The notes under the pieces: model-generated | The model's input: only the letters and a program-made list of their open reading frames with translations | Database searches by the model: none | What the model was told of the DNA's origin: nothing | Translations under genes and position numbers: made by a program | From: Streptomyces sp. TRM68367 | GTDB lineage: Bacteria; Actinomycetota; Actinomycetes; Streptomycetales; Streptomycetaceae | NCBI RefSeq assembly: GCF_014495685.1 | Contig: NZ_JACTVI010000028.1 | Coordinates: forward strand, 1-64,000 | DNA: 64,000 nucleotides | Direction: 5' to 3' | Part shown: in pieces, positions 1 through 8,443 of the stretch | How positions within the stretch are numbered: the stretch's first letter is position 1 | Layout of the letters: the number at the start of each line of letters is the position of its first letter

Positions 1-130
1 GAGTTCTCAAGGAACGGACACTTCCTTTGTACTCACCGCCAGAGACTCTCTCGCGGCTTTCCTCCGGGCGCTTCCCTTCGGTGTTTCCCACTCTATCAGT
101 GTTTTTCCGACTCCCTGACCACCGTCCTGC
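1..130. other. Non-coding left edge, possible recurrent Streptomyces element
   Basis: No convincing gene lies in the first 399 bases. The first 110 bases, with short C/T-rich blocks such as TTTCCTCCGGGCGCTTCCC, resemble a sequence I recall recurring between genes in other Streptomyces genomes. That is memory and was not checked. The reverse-strand open frame here looks like a chance frame in GC-rich DNA. The rest of the region up to base 399 holds the crr operator and leader. Confidence 0.3.
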
Positions 131-269
131 AGGCATGCAGAAGGTGACCCCGAGATAGGATCTGACGAGTTGGGTACTGCCGGGCGATGACGCCTGGTCG
201 GGTCGCTCAGCCCCTGGCAGGAGTACGACTGTACACGGAGTCGCGGAGCAGGTGCAAATCGATTTGGGA

Positions 270-285
270 TATGGTCTAGACCATA
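270..285. promoter_or_regulatory. DasR-type operator (dre) upstream of crr-ptsI
   Basis: TATGGTCTAGACCATA is a perfect 16-bp palindrome centred about 122 bases before the crr start. It matches the DasR responsive element consensus (ACTGGTCTAGACCACT) in its whole core. In Streptomyces, DasR is the GntR-family repressor that answers to glucosamine-6-phosphate and controls the PTS and chitin/N-acetylglucosamine genes, including crr-ptsI. The assignment rests on the sequence match and on the gene it precedes. Confidence 0.9.
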
Positions 286-399
286 ATCCGGATCTGTCAT
301 GCGGAACCGTCACTTCATATGCCATACCCTGCTGCACAGTGCGCCGTCCGGGACAGGCAGTGACGGCTCAGATACATCTCCACCCCTGGGAGGCTTCCC

Positions 400-849
400 A
401 TGACCACCGTGACGTCCCCGCTGGCAGGACGCGCCATCGGACTGGCAGCCGTGCCGGATCCGGTCTTCTCCGGGGCCATGGTCGGCCCGGGTACGGCGAT
501 CGATCCCGTGCGTGAGCCTTCCGAGGCCGTTGCGCCCGTGGATGGAGTCATCGTCTCTCTCCACCCGCACGCCTTCGTCGTCGTCGACGCGCAGGGACAC
601 GGTGTGCTCACCCACCTCGGCATCGACACGGTGCAGCTCAACGGCGAGGGCTTCGAGGTGCTCGTGAACAAGGGCGACACCGTGGCGCGTGGTCAGGCCA
701 TCGTGCGCTGGAACCCCAGCGCCGTCGAGGCAGTCGGCAAGTCCCCGGTGTGCCCGCTCGTGGCGCTCGAGGCGACGGCCGAGGCCCTCTCAGAGCTCCG
801 GGAAGACGGCGACGTGAAGACCGGCGACAGTCTCTTCACCTGGAACTGA
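400..849 (+). CDS. crr: PTS glucose-type IIA component
   Basis: This is the small soluble IIA phosphocarrier of the phosphoenolpyruvate:sugar phosphotransferase system (149 residues, normal length). It takes phosphate from HPr and passes it to membrane IIB/IIC permeases; in Streptomyces the main PTS sugar is N-acetylglucosamine. The sequence shows the family pattern: an N-terminal stretch ending in FSGAMVGPG, the VDG-VIVSLHPHAF segment, and the phosphorylatable histidine in the VLTHLGIDTVQLNG motif near residue 70. A GGGAGG ribosome binding site sits 8 bases before the ATG. It is followed by ptsI after 84 bases and probably shares its transcript. The perfect DasR-type palindrome upstream predicts repression by DasR. 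Confidence 0.95.
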   Translation: MTTVTSPLAGRAIGLAAVPDPVFSGAMVGPGTAIDPVREPSEAVAPVDGVIVSLHPHAFVVVDAQGHGVLTHLGIDTVQLNGEGFEVLVNKGDTVARGQAIVRWNPSAVEAVGKSPVCPLVALEATAEALSELREDGDVKTGDSLFTWN

Positions 850-933
850 TGTCCGTGCCGTCGTAAGACGGTGGCGGCGAGTAGGACAACCACCGCGGCG
901 GAGGGACCCGCCGCACTATTGGAGACGGGTGAG

Positions 934-2604
934 ATGGAGACAACACTGCGAGGGGTCGGCGTGAGCCACGGCGTGGCGATCGGCGAGGTCCGGCATATGG
1001 GAACGGCGGTGCTTGAGCCGCCTGCCAAACAGATCCCGGCGGAGGACGCGGAGCGTGAACAGGGGCGCGCCCGCAAGGCCGTGGAGGCTGTGGCGGCCGA
1101 TCTGATGGCGCGCGGCAATCTGGCCGGGGGCGAGGCCCAGGCGGTGCTTGAGGCACAGGCCATGATGGCCCAGGATCCCGAGCTGATGGCGGACGTGGAA
1201 CGGCGTATCGCGGTGGGCAGCACGGCCGAGCGTGCGGTGTACGACGCCTTCGACGCGTACCGGGCTCTGCTGGCCGGTGCCGGTGAGTACCTGGCCGGTC
1301 GCGTGGCCGACCTCGATGACGTGCGGAATCGTATCGTCGCCCGGTTGCTAGGGGTACCGATGCCGGGTGTCCCGGACAGCGACGAGCCGTACGTACTTAT
1401 CGCGCGTGATCTGGCCCCCGCCGACACGGCGCTGCTGGATCCGGCGCTGGTGCTCGGCTTTGTCACCGAGGAGGGCGGGCCGACCAGCCACAGCGCGATT
1501 CTGGCGCGGGCGCTCGGTGTGCCGGCCGTGGTGGCGCTGCCGGGTGCCGGTGAGCTTGCCGAGGGCACCATGATCGCAGTGGACGGCAGCACCGGCGAGA
1601 TCTTCGTGAACCCGAGCGAGGAGAAGAAGGCGCGGCTGACGGCCGAGGCGGCTGAGCGCAAGGCGGCGCTGGCCGCGTCGACCGGGCCGGGTGCCACCTC
1701 CGACGGTCACAAGGTGCCGCTGCTGGCCAACATCGGCGGTCCGGTGGACGTACCCGCAGCGGTCGAGGCGGGAGCGGAGGGCGTCGGTCTCTTCCGTACG
1801 GAGTTCCTCTTCCTCGACGACAGCAAGAACGCGCCGTCCGAGGAGAAGCAGGTCGCGGCCTACCGGCAGGTTCTCGAAGCGTTCCCCGAGGGTCGTGTCG
1901 TCGTCCGTGTGCTGGACGCGGGCGCGGACAAGCCGCTCGACTTCCTGACACCGGCCGACGAGCCGAACCCGGCGCTGGGCGTGCGGGGTCTGCGGACGCT
2001 GCTCGACCACCCCGAGGTGCTGCGCACGCAGCTGACGGCGCTCGCGAAGGCCGCCGAGGGTCTGCCGGTCTACCTCGAGGTCATGGCCCCCATGGTGTCG
2101 GACAGGGCCGATGCCAAGGCGTTCGCCGACGCCTGCCGTGCGGCGGGGCTGCAGGCGAAGTTCGGCGCGATGGTGGAGATTCCGTCGGCCGCGCTCCGGG
2201 CGCGCTCGGTCTTGCAGGAGGTCGAGTTCCTGTCGCTGGGTACGAACGACCTCGCGCAGTACACGTTCGCCGCGGACCGGCAGGTGGGTGCGGTGTCCCG
2301 TCTGCAGGATCCGTGGCAGCCCGCGCTGCTCGATCTGGTCGCGCTGTCCGCCGAGGCCGCAAGGGCCGAGGGCAAGAGCTGTGGTGTCTGCGGTGAGGCG
2401 GCGTCCGATCCGCTGCTCGCATGTGTGCTGACCGGTCTGGGTGTCACCTCCCTCTCCATGGGTGCGGCGTCGATTCCCTATGTCCGGGCAACGCTGGCGA
2501 AGTACACGCTGGCGCAGTGTGAGCGGGCCGCGGCGGCGGCGCGGGCGGCGGACAGCGCCGAGGAGGCGCGCAGTGCGGCTCAGGCGGTGCTGTCCGGCGA
2601 GTAG
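934..2604 (+). CDS. ptsI: PTS enzyme I (phosphoenolpyruvate-protein phosphotransferase)
   Basis: Enzyme I takes phosphate from phosphoenolpyruvate and hands it to HPr, starting the PTS relay. The 556-residue product begins METTLRGVGVSHG, as in other enzyme I proteins, and has GGPTSHSAILAR with the active-site histidine near residue 187. The C-terminal PEP-binding domain shows GVGLFRTEFLF, VRVLDAGADKP and the FLSLGTNDLAQYT segment, followed by the conserved CGVCGEAA. The open frame extends upstream to base 871, but the ATG at 934 has the GGAGA site and the conserved N-terminus. It is the second gene of the crr-ptsI operon and ends at a strong hairpin. Confidence 0.96.
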   Translation: METTLRGVGVSHGVAIGEVRHMGTAVLEPPAKQIPAEDAEREQGRARKAVEAVAADLMARGNLAGGEAQAVLEAQAMMAQDPELMADVERRIAVGSTAERAVYDAFDAYRALLAGAGEYLAGRVADLDDVRNRIVARLLGVPMPGVPDSDEPYVLIARDLAPADTALLDPALVLGFVTEEGGPTSHSAILARALGVPAVVALPGAGELAEGTMIAVDGSTGEIFVNPSEEKKARLTAEAAERKAALAASTGPGATSDGHKVPLLANIGGPVDVPAAVEAGAEGVGLFRTEFLFLDDSKNAPSEEKQVAAYRQVLEAFPEGRVVVRVLDAGADKPLDFLTPADEPNPALGVRGLRTLLDHPEVLRTQLTALAKAAEGLPVYLEVMAPMVSDRADAKAFADACRAAGLQAKFGAMVEIPSAALRARSVLQEVEFLSLGTNDLAQYTFAADRQVGAVSRLQDPWQPALLDLVALSAEAARAEGKSCGVCGEAASDPLLACVLTGLGVTSLSMGAASIPYVRATLAKYTLAQCERAAAAARAADSAEEARSAAQAVLSGE

Positions 2605-2634
2605 TCGGCCCGAGGCCGCGACCGGCTGTCGGTG

Positions 2635-2664
2635 AGGGGCGCCCCACCTGTGTGGGGCGCCCCT
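2635..2664. terminator. Bidirectional terminator between ptsI and the next gene
   Basis: A perfect 13-bp stem (AGGGGCGCCCCAC against its complement) with a 4-base loop lies 31 bases after the ptsI stop and 8 bases before the end of the convergent gene. It has no long T tract, which is common for Streptomyces terminators. It probably serves both strands. Confidence 0.85.
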
Positions 2665-2671
2665 CCCGCGT

Positions 2672-3571
2672 TCAGTGGTGGTGCCCCGGCGTGGGTCCGT
2701 CCTTCTTTTGTCCGAGGTCGGGCGGCTCGCAGTAGTCGACGTTGGATTCCGGGGAGATGAGGTCGCCGGATTCGATGTCGGTGCAGTAGGCGTCGAAGAC
2801 CTCTCCCGCGGTGAGGGGATCCAGGCCGTAGCCGCGCAGGCGCCAGCCGTAGATGCGGTCGGGTCCGTCGGGCGCGCTGGTCCGCATGACGAGTCCGCCG
2901 GGGCTGTGGGTGGCGAGGCCGACGGCGAGGACCGTGGCGAAGGCGAGGGCCTCTGCTTCGTCCAGCTGTGTCGCACCGTCGGTGTTGTCGTCGGCGTGGA
3001 GGACGGAGACGAGGGCTTCCGGTGGTCCGGAGACGCTGCACACGAGGTGCCGGTTGCCGGGTGGGGCGGTGTCGAGGATGCGGGCGATGAGGTCCGAGGC
3101 CCGGGTGAAGGTGGCGCGGCCGATGTCCTCGCCGCAGGTCGCGCAGGCGCCGAGGCGGGACAGGAGCGTGGTCGCGTACTCCCAGGTGGCCTTTCGGATG
3201 CCTTCGTCGACGAGGACCGGGAGGAGGTCGGCGAGGGGCTGGCCTTCGTAGGGGACGGTGGGGCCGGTGGCGGCGAGTTCTGCTGTGAACCGTGTGCGGC
3301 TCGACGGGATGTCGGGGTCGAGGCCGGTCTCGGCGCAGAACTCGGCGTATTTCTCCGGATCGAAAAGGGCGACGGTGGTGTGGTTGCCCTGGGCGGCACG
3401 GGCCCGGAGGAGGGCTTCCACTTCCTGGAGGTAGAGCGTGTGGTCGCCGAAGGTGAAGCTGCGGTAGCGCCGCATGGCACGGAAGTCGTGCTCGTCGGTC
3501 AGCAGGCCGATGGTGCCGGCGATCTCGCGGCGCAGAACGCGTCGCATGGTCCGGCGGTCGGTGTGCGCCAT
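2672..3571 (-). CDS. Hypothetical protein, 299 residues, conserved in appearance
   Basis: I do not recognise a named family. The product starts MAHTDRRTMRRVL, has an acidic C-terminus ending in three histidines, and is soluble with no signal peptide or membrane segment. A CATC pair near residue 145 (GACATCGEDIG) could be half of a metal site, but no partner pair is evident. The upstream in-frame ATG at 3604 is less likely: the chosen ATG has AGGGGGAAAC directly before it. The MFS exporter gene ends 22 bases upstream on the same strand, so the two genes are probably cotranscribed. It converges on ptsI across a terminator. Confidence 0.75.
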   Translation of the reverse strand: MAHTDRRTMRRVLRREIAGTIGLLTDEHDFRAMRRYRSFTFGDHTLYLQEVEALLRARAAQGNHTTVALFDPEKYAEFCAETGLDPDIPSSRTRFTAELAATGPTVPYEGQPLADLLPVLVDEGIRKATWEYATTLLSRLGACATCGEDIGRATFTRASDLIARILDTAPPGNRHLVCSVSGPPEALVSVLHADDNTDGATQLDEAEALAFATVLAVGLATHSPGGLVMRTSAPDGPDRIYGWRLRGYGLDPLTAGEVFDAYCTDIESGDLISPESNVDYCEPPDLGQKKDGPTPGHHH

Positions 3572-3593
3572 GTTTCCCCCTGTGCGCAGTCGA

Positions 3594-4865
3594 TCAATTT
3601 TCACTCACAGTAATCGGCGGCACTGACAATGAGGTCCGGGCGAGGCGGTTGCGGACCAGGCGGCGCTGGATCAGGCAGGTCACGGCGATGCCGCTGCCGA
3701 AGGCGGCCCAGCCGACGGGGCCAGTGGCGATGGCCGCGGTGACGGCGAGTGGTCCGATGCTGCGCTGGCCGGCCTGGCCCAGGCCGTGGACGCCGAGATA
3801 GCTGCCCAGGGCGGTGTCCGGGGCCAGGGCGACGGAGAGTTCCCAGGAGACGGTGGCGTGGAGCATCTCGGCCAGGGTGAAGAGCGCGGCCGAGGCGGTG
3901 AGCAGCAGGATGGCGGTGACGGTGCCGCCGGTGGCGGAGAGGGCCATGGTGACCCCGCCCAGGGCGAAGGCGGCCGAGAGTGGGAGGAGGGCGCGGGCGG
4001 CCGCGGTGGTGGCGCCGAACCGAGCGAGGGGGACCTGGAGGGCCACCACCATCACGTTGTTGAGGACCATCAGCAGCGGTGCGAGGCCGTGCGGTGCGTT
4101 GTCGGTGTGCGCGATCCACAGCGGCAGACCGACCTTGAAGACGGCGTCGTCGAGGAAGAGGACGGTTTCGGTGGCGACGTAGGCGAGGTAGGTGCGGTCG
4201 CGCCAGGGGTTCGCCGGTCTGATGGTGGGTGCCAGGTCCTTGGATGTGGTCACCGTGCGGGAGGGCGACGGGGGTTCGCCGCAGCGCAGGACGATGAGGG
4301 TGCAGGCGACGAAGGAGAGGGCGTCGCCGACGAGGAGCCACTGGTACGCGGCGACGCTGCCGAGGGCGAGTGCCCCCGCGGCGCCGAGGCCGCCCAGTGC
4401 CCAGCCGGCGTTGGCGACGGTTCGGTGGACAGCCTGGTAGCGCACGCGCTCGGGTCCTGCGACGCGCGTGGCGTACAGCTTGGTGAGGACGCTTGCGGCA
4501 CGGTCGCCGAGCGCGCCCACCGCGGAGTAGGCGAGGAGCAGGGCGTAGTTGTCCGTGGTGAGCAGGGCCAGGGCGGCCAGAGCCCGCGCGAGTTGGACGG
4601 CGATGAGGACGCGGGTGAGGGGCAGCCGGTCGGCGATGCGGCCGCCGAGGGGCGCTCCGGCGATGCCGACGGCTCCGGCGACGGCGGCGAGGGAGCCGAT
4701 CTCGGCGACGGTGAGGCCTGAGACGTAGGTGAAGTAGAGGACGGAGACGGATGCCCACAGGCCGCTGCCGATGCGGTCGACGAGGGCGGCAGCGATCATT
4801 CTGCGGCCGTCGCGGCCTCCGGGTATCCGCTTCGACCAGGCTGCTGCGCGGCGCACCGGATGCAT
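3594..4865 (-). CDS. MFS transporter
   Basis: A 423-residue membrane protein with about twelve hydrophobic segments. The loop after the second segment (GGRIADRLPLTRVL) matches the conserved MFS loop 2-3 motif G-x3-D-R. It probably exports a small molecule; the substrate cannot be read from sequence. The start at 4865 (MHPVRRAAAWS) follows AAGGGGGAGCA and is preferred to the longer frame from 4934. It is transcribed divergently from a MocR-type regulator gene 59 bases away, which suggests that regulator controls it. The downstream hypothetical gene follows after 22 bases. Confidence 0.85.
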   Translation of the reverse strand: MHPVRRAAAWSKRIPGGRDGRRMIAAALVDRIGSGLWASVSVLYFTYVSGLTVAEIGSLAAVAGAVGIAGAPLGGRIADRLPLTRVLIAVQLARALAALALLTTDNYALLLAYSAVGALGDRAASVLTKLYATRVAGPERVRYQAVHRTVANAGWALGGLGAAGALALGSVAAYQWLLVGDALSFVACTLIVLRCGEPPSPSRTVTTSKDLAPTIRPANPWRDRTYLAYVATETVLFLDDAVFKVGLPLWIAHTDNAPHGLAPLLMVLNNVMVVALQVPLARFGATTAAARALLPLSAAFALGGVTMALSATGGTVTAILLLTASAALFTLAEMLHATVSWELSVALAPDTALGSYLGVHGLGQAGQRSIGPLAVTAAIATGPVGWAAFGSGIAVTCLIQRRLVRNRLARTSLSVPPITVSEN

Positions 4866-4902
4866 TGCTCCCCCTTGCTTCCGAACCCTTGCCGGAAGGT
4901 AC

Positions 4903-4912
4903 GTATTGATAC
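4903..4912. promoter_or_regulatory. Candidate operator between MFS and MocR genes
   Basis: GTATTGATAC is a short inverted repeat (GTAT/ATAC with a 2-base centre), flanked by further symmetric T-A pairs, in the 59-base divergent spacer. GntR-family regulators often bind AT-containing inverted repeats of this kind in their own promoter. The assignment is by position and symmetry only. Confidence 0.4.
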
Positions 4913-4924
4913 ATAATATGGAAC

Positions 4925-6244
4925 GTGGCAGCACAATATGCGATCAGTGGTACGACGGCCAAGGGAATTGCCGCGTCCGTCGAACGAGGCGTGGCCGAGG
5001 GAGTGTTGGCCCCTGGCACCGCGCTGCCTCCTGTGCGGCGGTTGGCGGACGATCTCGGTGTGAGTCCCGGGACGGCCGCCACGGCGTACAAGGAACTCAG
5101 GCAGCGCGGCATCGTCGTCACGCGCGGGCGGGGCGGAACGGTGGTGGCGCCCGCTCCGGCGGTGGCGTCGCGGCGGCCGCCGAAGGTCCCCGCGGGGGTG
5201 CGGGACCTGGCCGGCGGTCACCCCGACCCCTTGCTGCTCCCGGAGCTCGTGCCCCCTTCGCAGCTCTCGCCCAGGGCCCGGTCGCACCGCTCGGCACCGA
5301 GGCTGGCGCGGCTGGAGGAGGCCGTGCGCGACTGGCTGCGGCCCGATGGCGTGCCCGTGGAACAGGTGACCTTCGCACACGGGGCGCTGGACCTCATCGG
5401 CCGGCTGCTGTCCGTGGAGCTGCGCCCCGGCGACCCGGTCGCCATGGAGGACCCCGGGTACCACCATCTGCTGGACCTGGTGACGGCTCTGGGGCTGCGT
5501 GCGATCCCGGTGGCCGTGGACGACGAGGGCGTGCGGCCGGACGCCCTGCGCGCGGCGCTGCGGGCCGGCGTGCGGGCCCTGGTGTGCAGTCCGCGCGCGC
5601 AGAATCCGTACGGCGGCTGCTTCTCCGTAGCACGCCGGGACGCGCTCGCCGGCCTGCTCCGGGAGGAGCCGGACATCCTGGTCGTGGAGAACGACCACGC
5701 CTCCGAGGTCGCCGGCGCGCCCCTGCACACGCTGACCGCCGGGGGGCTCGGCCGTTGGGTGCACGTGCGGACCGTGAGCAAGTTCCTGGGGGCCGACCTG
5801 CGGTGGGCCGCGGCGGCCTGTGACCCGACCACGCTGGCCCGGCACGACGGACGGATGCTGCTGACCTCGGGCTGGGTCAGTCACCTGCTCCAGGAGAGCG
5901 TGCACGGGCTGCTGACCGACGACGGCACGCGCGCGTTGGCCGCCCAGGCCGGAGGGACGTACGCCCTGCGCCGGAGCGCGCTGCTGCGGGAACTGCGCGA
6001 ACAGGGCATCGAGGCGCACGGGGCGAGCGGGATGAACGTGTGGGTGCCCGTGGGGGACGAGTCAGCCGTGGTGAACGGGCTGCGGTCGTACGGCTGGTGG
6101 GTCGCAGCGGGAGCGCGGTTCCGGCTGTCGTCCGGACCGGGAGTGCGGATCTCCGTCGCCGGCCTGGAGCCTGCTGAGGCGGCGCGGCTGGCCTCGGACT
6201 TCACCGTCGTGCTCGGGGAGTCCGAGGCCACCTATGGGGGCTGA
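4925..6244 (+). CDS. MocR-type transcription regulator (GntR HTH + aminotransferase fold)
   Basis: The 439-residue product has an N-terminal GntR winged helix (about residues 5-75, with LPPVRRLADDLGVSPGTAATAY). A fold-type I aminotransferase-like domain follows from about residue 95 and contains the region around VSKFLGADLRW, where the PLP lysine is expected. MocR proteins usually sense pyridoxal phosphate or an amino compound and control a neighbouring gene. The GTG at 4925 gives the conserved HTH start, but no good ribosome binding site precedes it. ATG-like triplets nearby are out of frame, so a leaderless message is possible. It is divergent from the MFS gene and ends 18 bases before the convergent acetoacetyl-CoA synthetase gene. 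Confidence 0.85.
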   Translation: MAAQYAISGTTAKGIAASVERGVAEGVLAPGTALPPVRRLADDLGVSPGTAATAYKELRQRGIVVTRGRGGTVVAPAPAVASRRPPKVPAGVRDLAGGHPDPLLLPELVPPSQLSPRARSHRSAPRLARLEEAVRDWLRPDGVPVEQVTFAHGALDLIGRLLSVELRPGDPVAMEDPGYHHLLDLVTALGLRAIPVAVDDEGVRPDALRAALRAGVRALVCSPRAQNPYGGCFSVARRDALAGLLREEPDILVVENDHASEVAGAPLHTLTAGGLGRWVHVRTVSKFLGADLRWAAAACDPTTLARHDGRMLLTSGWVSHLLQESVHGLLTDDGTRALAAQAGGTYALRRSALLRELREQGIEAHGASGMNVWVPVGDESAVVNGLRSYGWWVAAGARFRLSSGPGVRISVAGLEPAEAARLASDFTVVLGESEATYGG

Positions 6245-6262
6245 CCGCCGTCCTCGGGGTGG

Positions 6263-8230
6263 TCAGGTGCGCTTGCGGGCGAGGTCCTCGTAGAAGTGCA
6301 GCAGGTCGAGGTTGTCGATGGAGCCCGGGTTGACCGCCTTCTCCAGGGGGGTGCCCTGGAGCAGGCGTTTGACCGGGACCTCGATGCGTTTGCCGGTGAG
6401 GGTGTGCGGGACGCCGGGCACTTCGATGATCTCGTCCGGGACGTGGCGCGGCGACAGCTGCTCGCGGATGGCCTGTTTGATGCGGTTCAGCAGGGCCTCG
6501 TCGAGGACGGCTCCCGGGGCCAGGTGCACGAACAGGGGCATCCAGTAGCCGCCGTCGGGCTGTTCGAGGCCGATGACGAGGGATTCCCTGATCTCGGGGA
6601 GGCGTTCGACGGCCTCGTAGATGTCGGCCGATCCCATGCGGACGCCTTGGCGGTTGAGGGTGGAGTCGGAGCGGCCGTGGATGACGACGGACCCGCGCGA
6701 GGTGACGGTGATCCAGTCGCCGTGCCGCCACACGCCGGGGTAGGTGTCGAAGTAGCTGTCGTGGTAGCGGCTGCCGTCGGGGTCGTTCCAGAAGTGGATC
6801 GGCATCGACGGCATGGGGTTGGTGACCACGAGTTCGCCCACGTCGTCGACGAGGGGCTTGCCACTCGGGTCCCAGGACTGCAGGTCGGTGCCCAGGCCGG
6901 CTGCCTGAAGCTCCCCGACGTACACCGGGAGCGTCGGTACGGCTCCTGCGAAGCAGGAGCACACGTCTGTGCCGCCGCTGACGGACGCGATCCACAGGTC
7001 GTCGCGGACCTCGTCGTGCAGCCAGCGGAACCCGTCGGGGGGCAGGGGCGAGCCGGTGGTCGCGACGCACTGTACGCGGGAGAGGTCGGCGTCGCGCCCG
7101 GGGTGCACGCCGGCCTTGCGGCAGGCCATGACGTAGGCGGCGGAGGTGCCGTAGAGGGTGGCCCCCGTGCGCTCGGCGATCCACCACTGGGCGCCCGTGT
7201 CCGGGTAGCCGGGGCTGCCGTCGTAGAGGACGATCGTCGTGCCCGTGAGGAGACCGGAGACGAGGAAGTTCCACATCATCCAGCCGGTCGACGTGTACCA
7301 GAAGAAACGGTCTTCCGGGCCGAGGTCGCAGTGCAGGCCGAGCTGTTTGAGGTGCTCGACCAGGATGCCGCCCTGGGACTGGACGATGGCCTTGGGCAGT
7401 CCGGTGGTGCCGGAGGAGTAAAGCACCCAGAGCGGGTGGTCGAAGGGCACCTGCTCGAAGACCGGGTCCGTGTCCGCGCTGGTGAGGGCCGACCACTCCA
7501 GGGCGCCCTCGGGGGCCTCGGTGCCGAGCAGGGGGATGTGGACGACGGCGCGCAGAGTGGGCAGCTCGCGGCGCAGCTCGGCGACGATGTCTCGGCGGTC
7601 GTGCTCCTTGCCGCCGTAGCGGTAGCCGTCGACGGTGAACAGGACGACCGGTTCGACCTGCTGGAAGCGGTCGAGGACGCTGCGGGCGCCGAAGTCGGGC
7701 GCGCAGGACGTCCAGACGCCGCCTACGGCAGCCGTGGCGAGGAGGGCGACCACGGCCTGCGGGATGTTCGGCAGGTAGCCGCTGACGCGGTCTCCGGGCT
7801 GTACGCCGAGGGCGCGCAGTTCGGCGGCCAGGGAGCCGACCCGGCGGCGCAGCTCGGCCCAGCTGACGGGGCGGGACTCATGGGTCTCGTCCATGTACAG
7901 CAGCGCCGGCTCGTCCGCGCGGGTCGCGGCGGCGCGCAGAGCGTGCTCGGCGTAGTTCAGGGTCCCCCCGGGAAACCACTGGGCGCCCGGCATCATACGG
8001 TCACCCAGCACGCGCGTGTACGGGGACGAGAACCGGACGTCGAACCAGTCCGTGACGGCTTTCCAGAAGGTGTCCAGTTCGTCGACGGACCAGCGGTGCA
8101 GAGCCGCGTAGCCTCCTTCGGAGGGGGCACCGTGGTGTTCGGCGGCCCAGGCCTGGAACCTGGTGATCCGTGCCCGGGCGACGCGTTCCGGATCAGGGTG
8201 CCAGAGCGGCTGGGGATTCTCGGTCGACAT
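6263..8230 (-). CDS. aacS: Acetoacetyl-CoA synthetase (acetoacetate-CoA ligase)
   Basis: A 655-residue ANL-superfamily ligase that activates acetoacetate with ATP and CoA. The start MSTENPQPLWHPDPE followed by ARITRF is characteristic of acetoacetyl-CoA synthetases rather than acetyl-CoA synthetases. The AMP-binding core YSSGTTGLPKAIVQ lies near residue 270, and the C-terminal TLTGKRIEVPVKRLLQG carries the catalytic lysine region. The open frame runs on upstream to 10771, but the ATG at 8230 has GGGAG before it and the family N-terminus. It stands alone, convergent with the MocR gene and divergent from the GH31 gene. It may serve ketone-body or polyketide-precursor metabolism. Confidence 0.92.
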   Translation of the reverse strand: MSTENPQPLWHPDPERVARARITRFQAWAAEHHGAPSEGGYAALHRWSVDELDTFWKAVTDWFDVRFSSPYTRVLGDRMMPGAQWFPGGTLNYAEHALRAAATRADEPALLYMDETHESRPVSWAELRRRVGSLAAELRALGVQPGDRVSGYLPNIPQAVVALLATAAVGGVWTSCAPDFGARSVLDRFQQVEPVVLFTVDGYRYGGKEHDRRDIVAELRRELPTLRAVVHIPLLGTEAPEGALEWSALTSADTDPVFEQVPFDHPLWVLYSSGTTGLPKAIVQSQGGILVEHLKQLGLHCDLGPEDRFFWYTSTGWMMWNFLVSGLLTGTTIVLYDGSPGYPDTGAQWWIAERTGATLYGTSAAYVMACRKAGVHPGRDADLSRVQCVATTGSPLPPDGFRWLHDEVRDDLWIASVSGGTDVCSCFAGAVPTLPVYVGELQAAGLGTDLQSWDPSGKPLVDDVGELVVTNPMPSMPIHFWNDPDGSRYHDSYFDTYPGVWRHGDWITVTSRGSVVIHGRSDSTLNRQGVRMGSADIYEAVERLPEIRESLVIGLEQPDGGYWMPLFVHLAPGAVLDEALLNRIKQAIREQLSPRHVPDEIIEVPGVPHTLTGKRIEVPVKRLLQGTPLEKAVNPGSIDNLDLLHFYEDLARKRT

Positions 8231-8443
8231 GGGCGGCTCCCGGACTGTGCGCGTCGTGTGCGTCCTGCGCACACGGGCTGTGATGTGCGCGTGACGCGTC
8301 TGAGAGGGACGATGCCATGTGATCGACTTCTGCACCAGAGTGCACCCTGGTGGAGTCCGTGTCGTGAAGATGTGGTCCCGGTATGGGTGAACGGCAGTTG
8401 AACGACACGCGCGCGTGGGGCGCGCAGTGGCAGGGTGAGCAGC

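Noticed and set aside
1691..1948. Short frames within ptsI
   Set aside because: They are shadows of a well-supported gene and have no ribosome binding site.
8333..8352. Inverted repeat CACCAG/CTGGTG between aacS and GH31 genes as an operator
   Set aside because: Six base pairs with an 8-base centre are expected by chance in this composition, and nothing else supports it.
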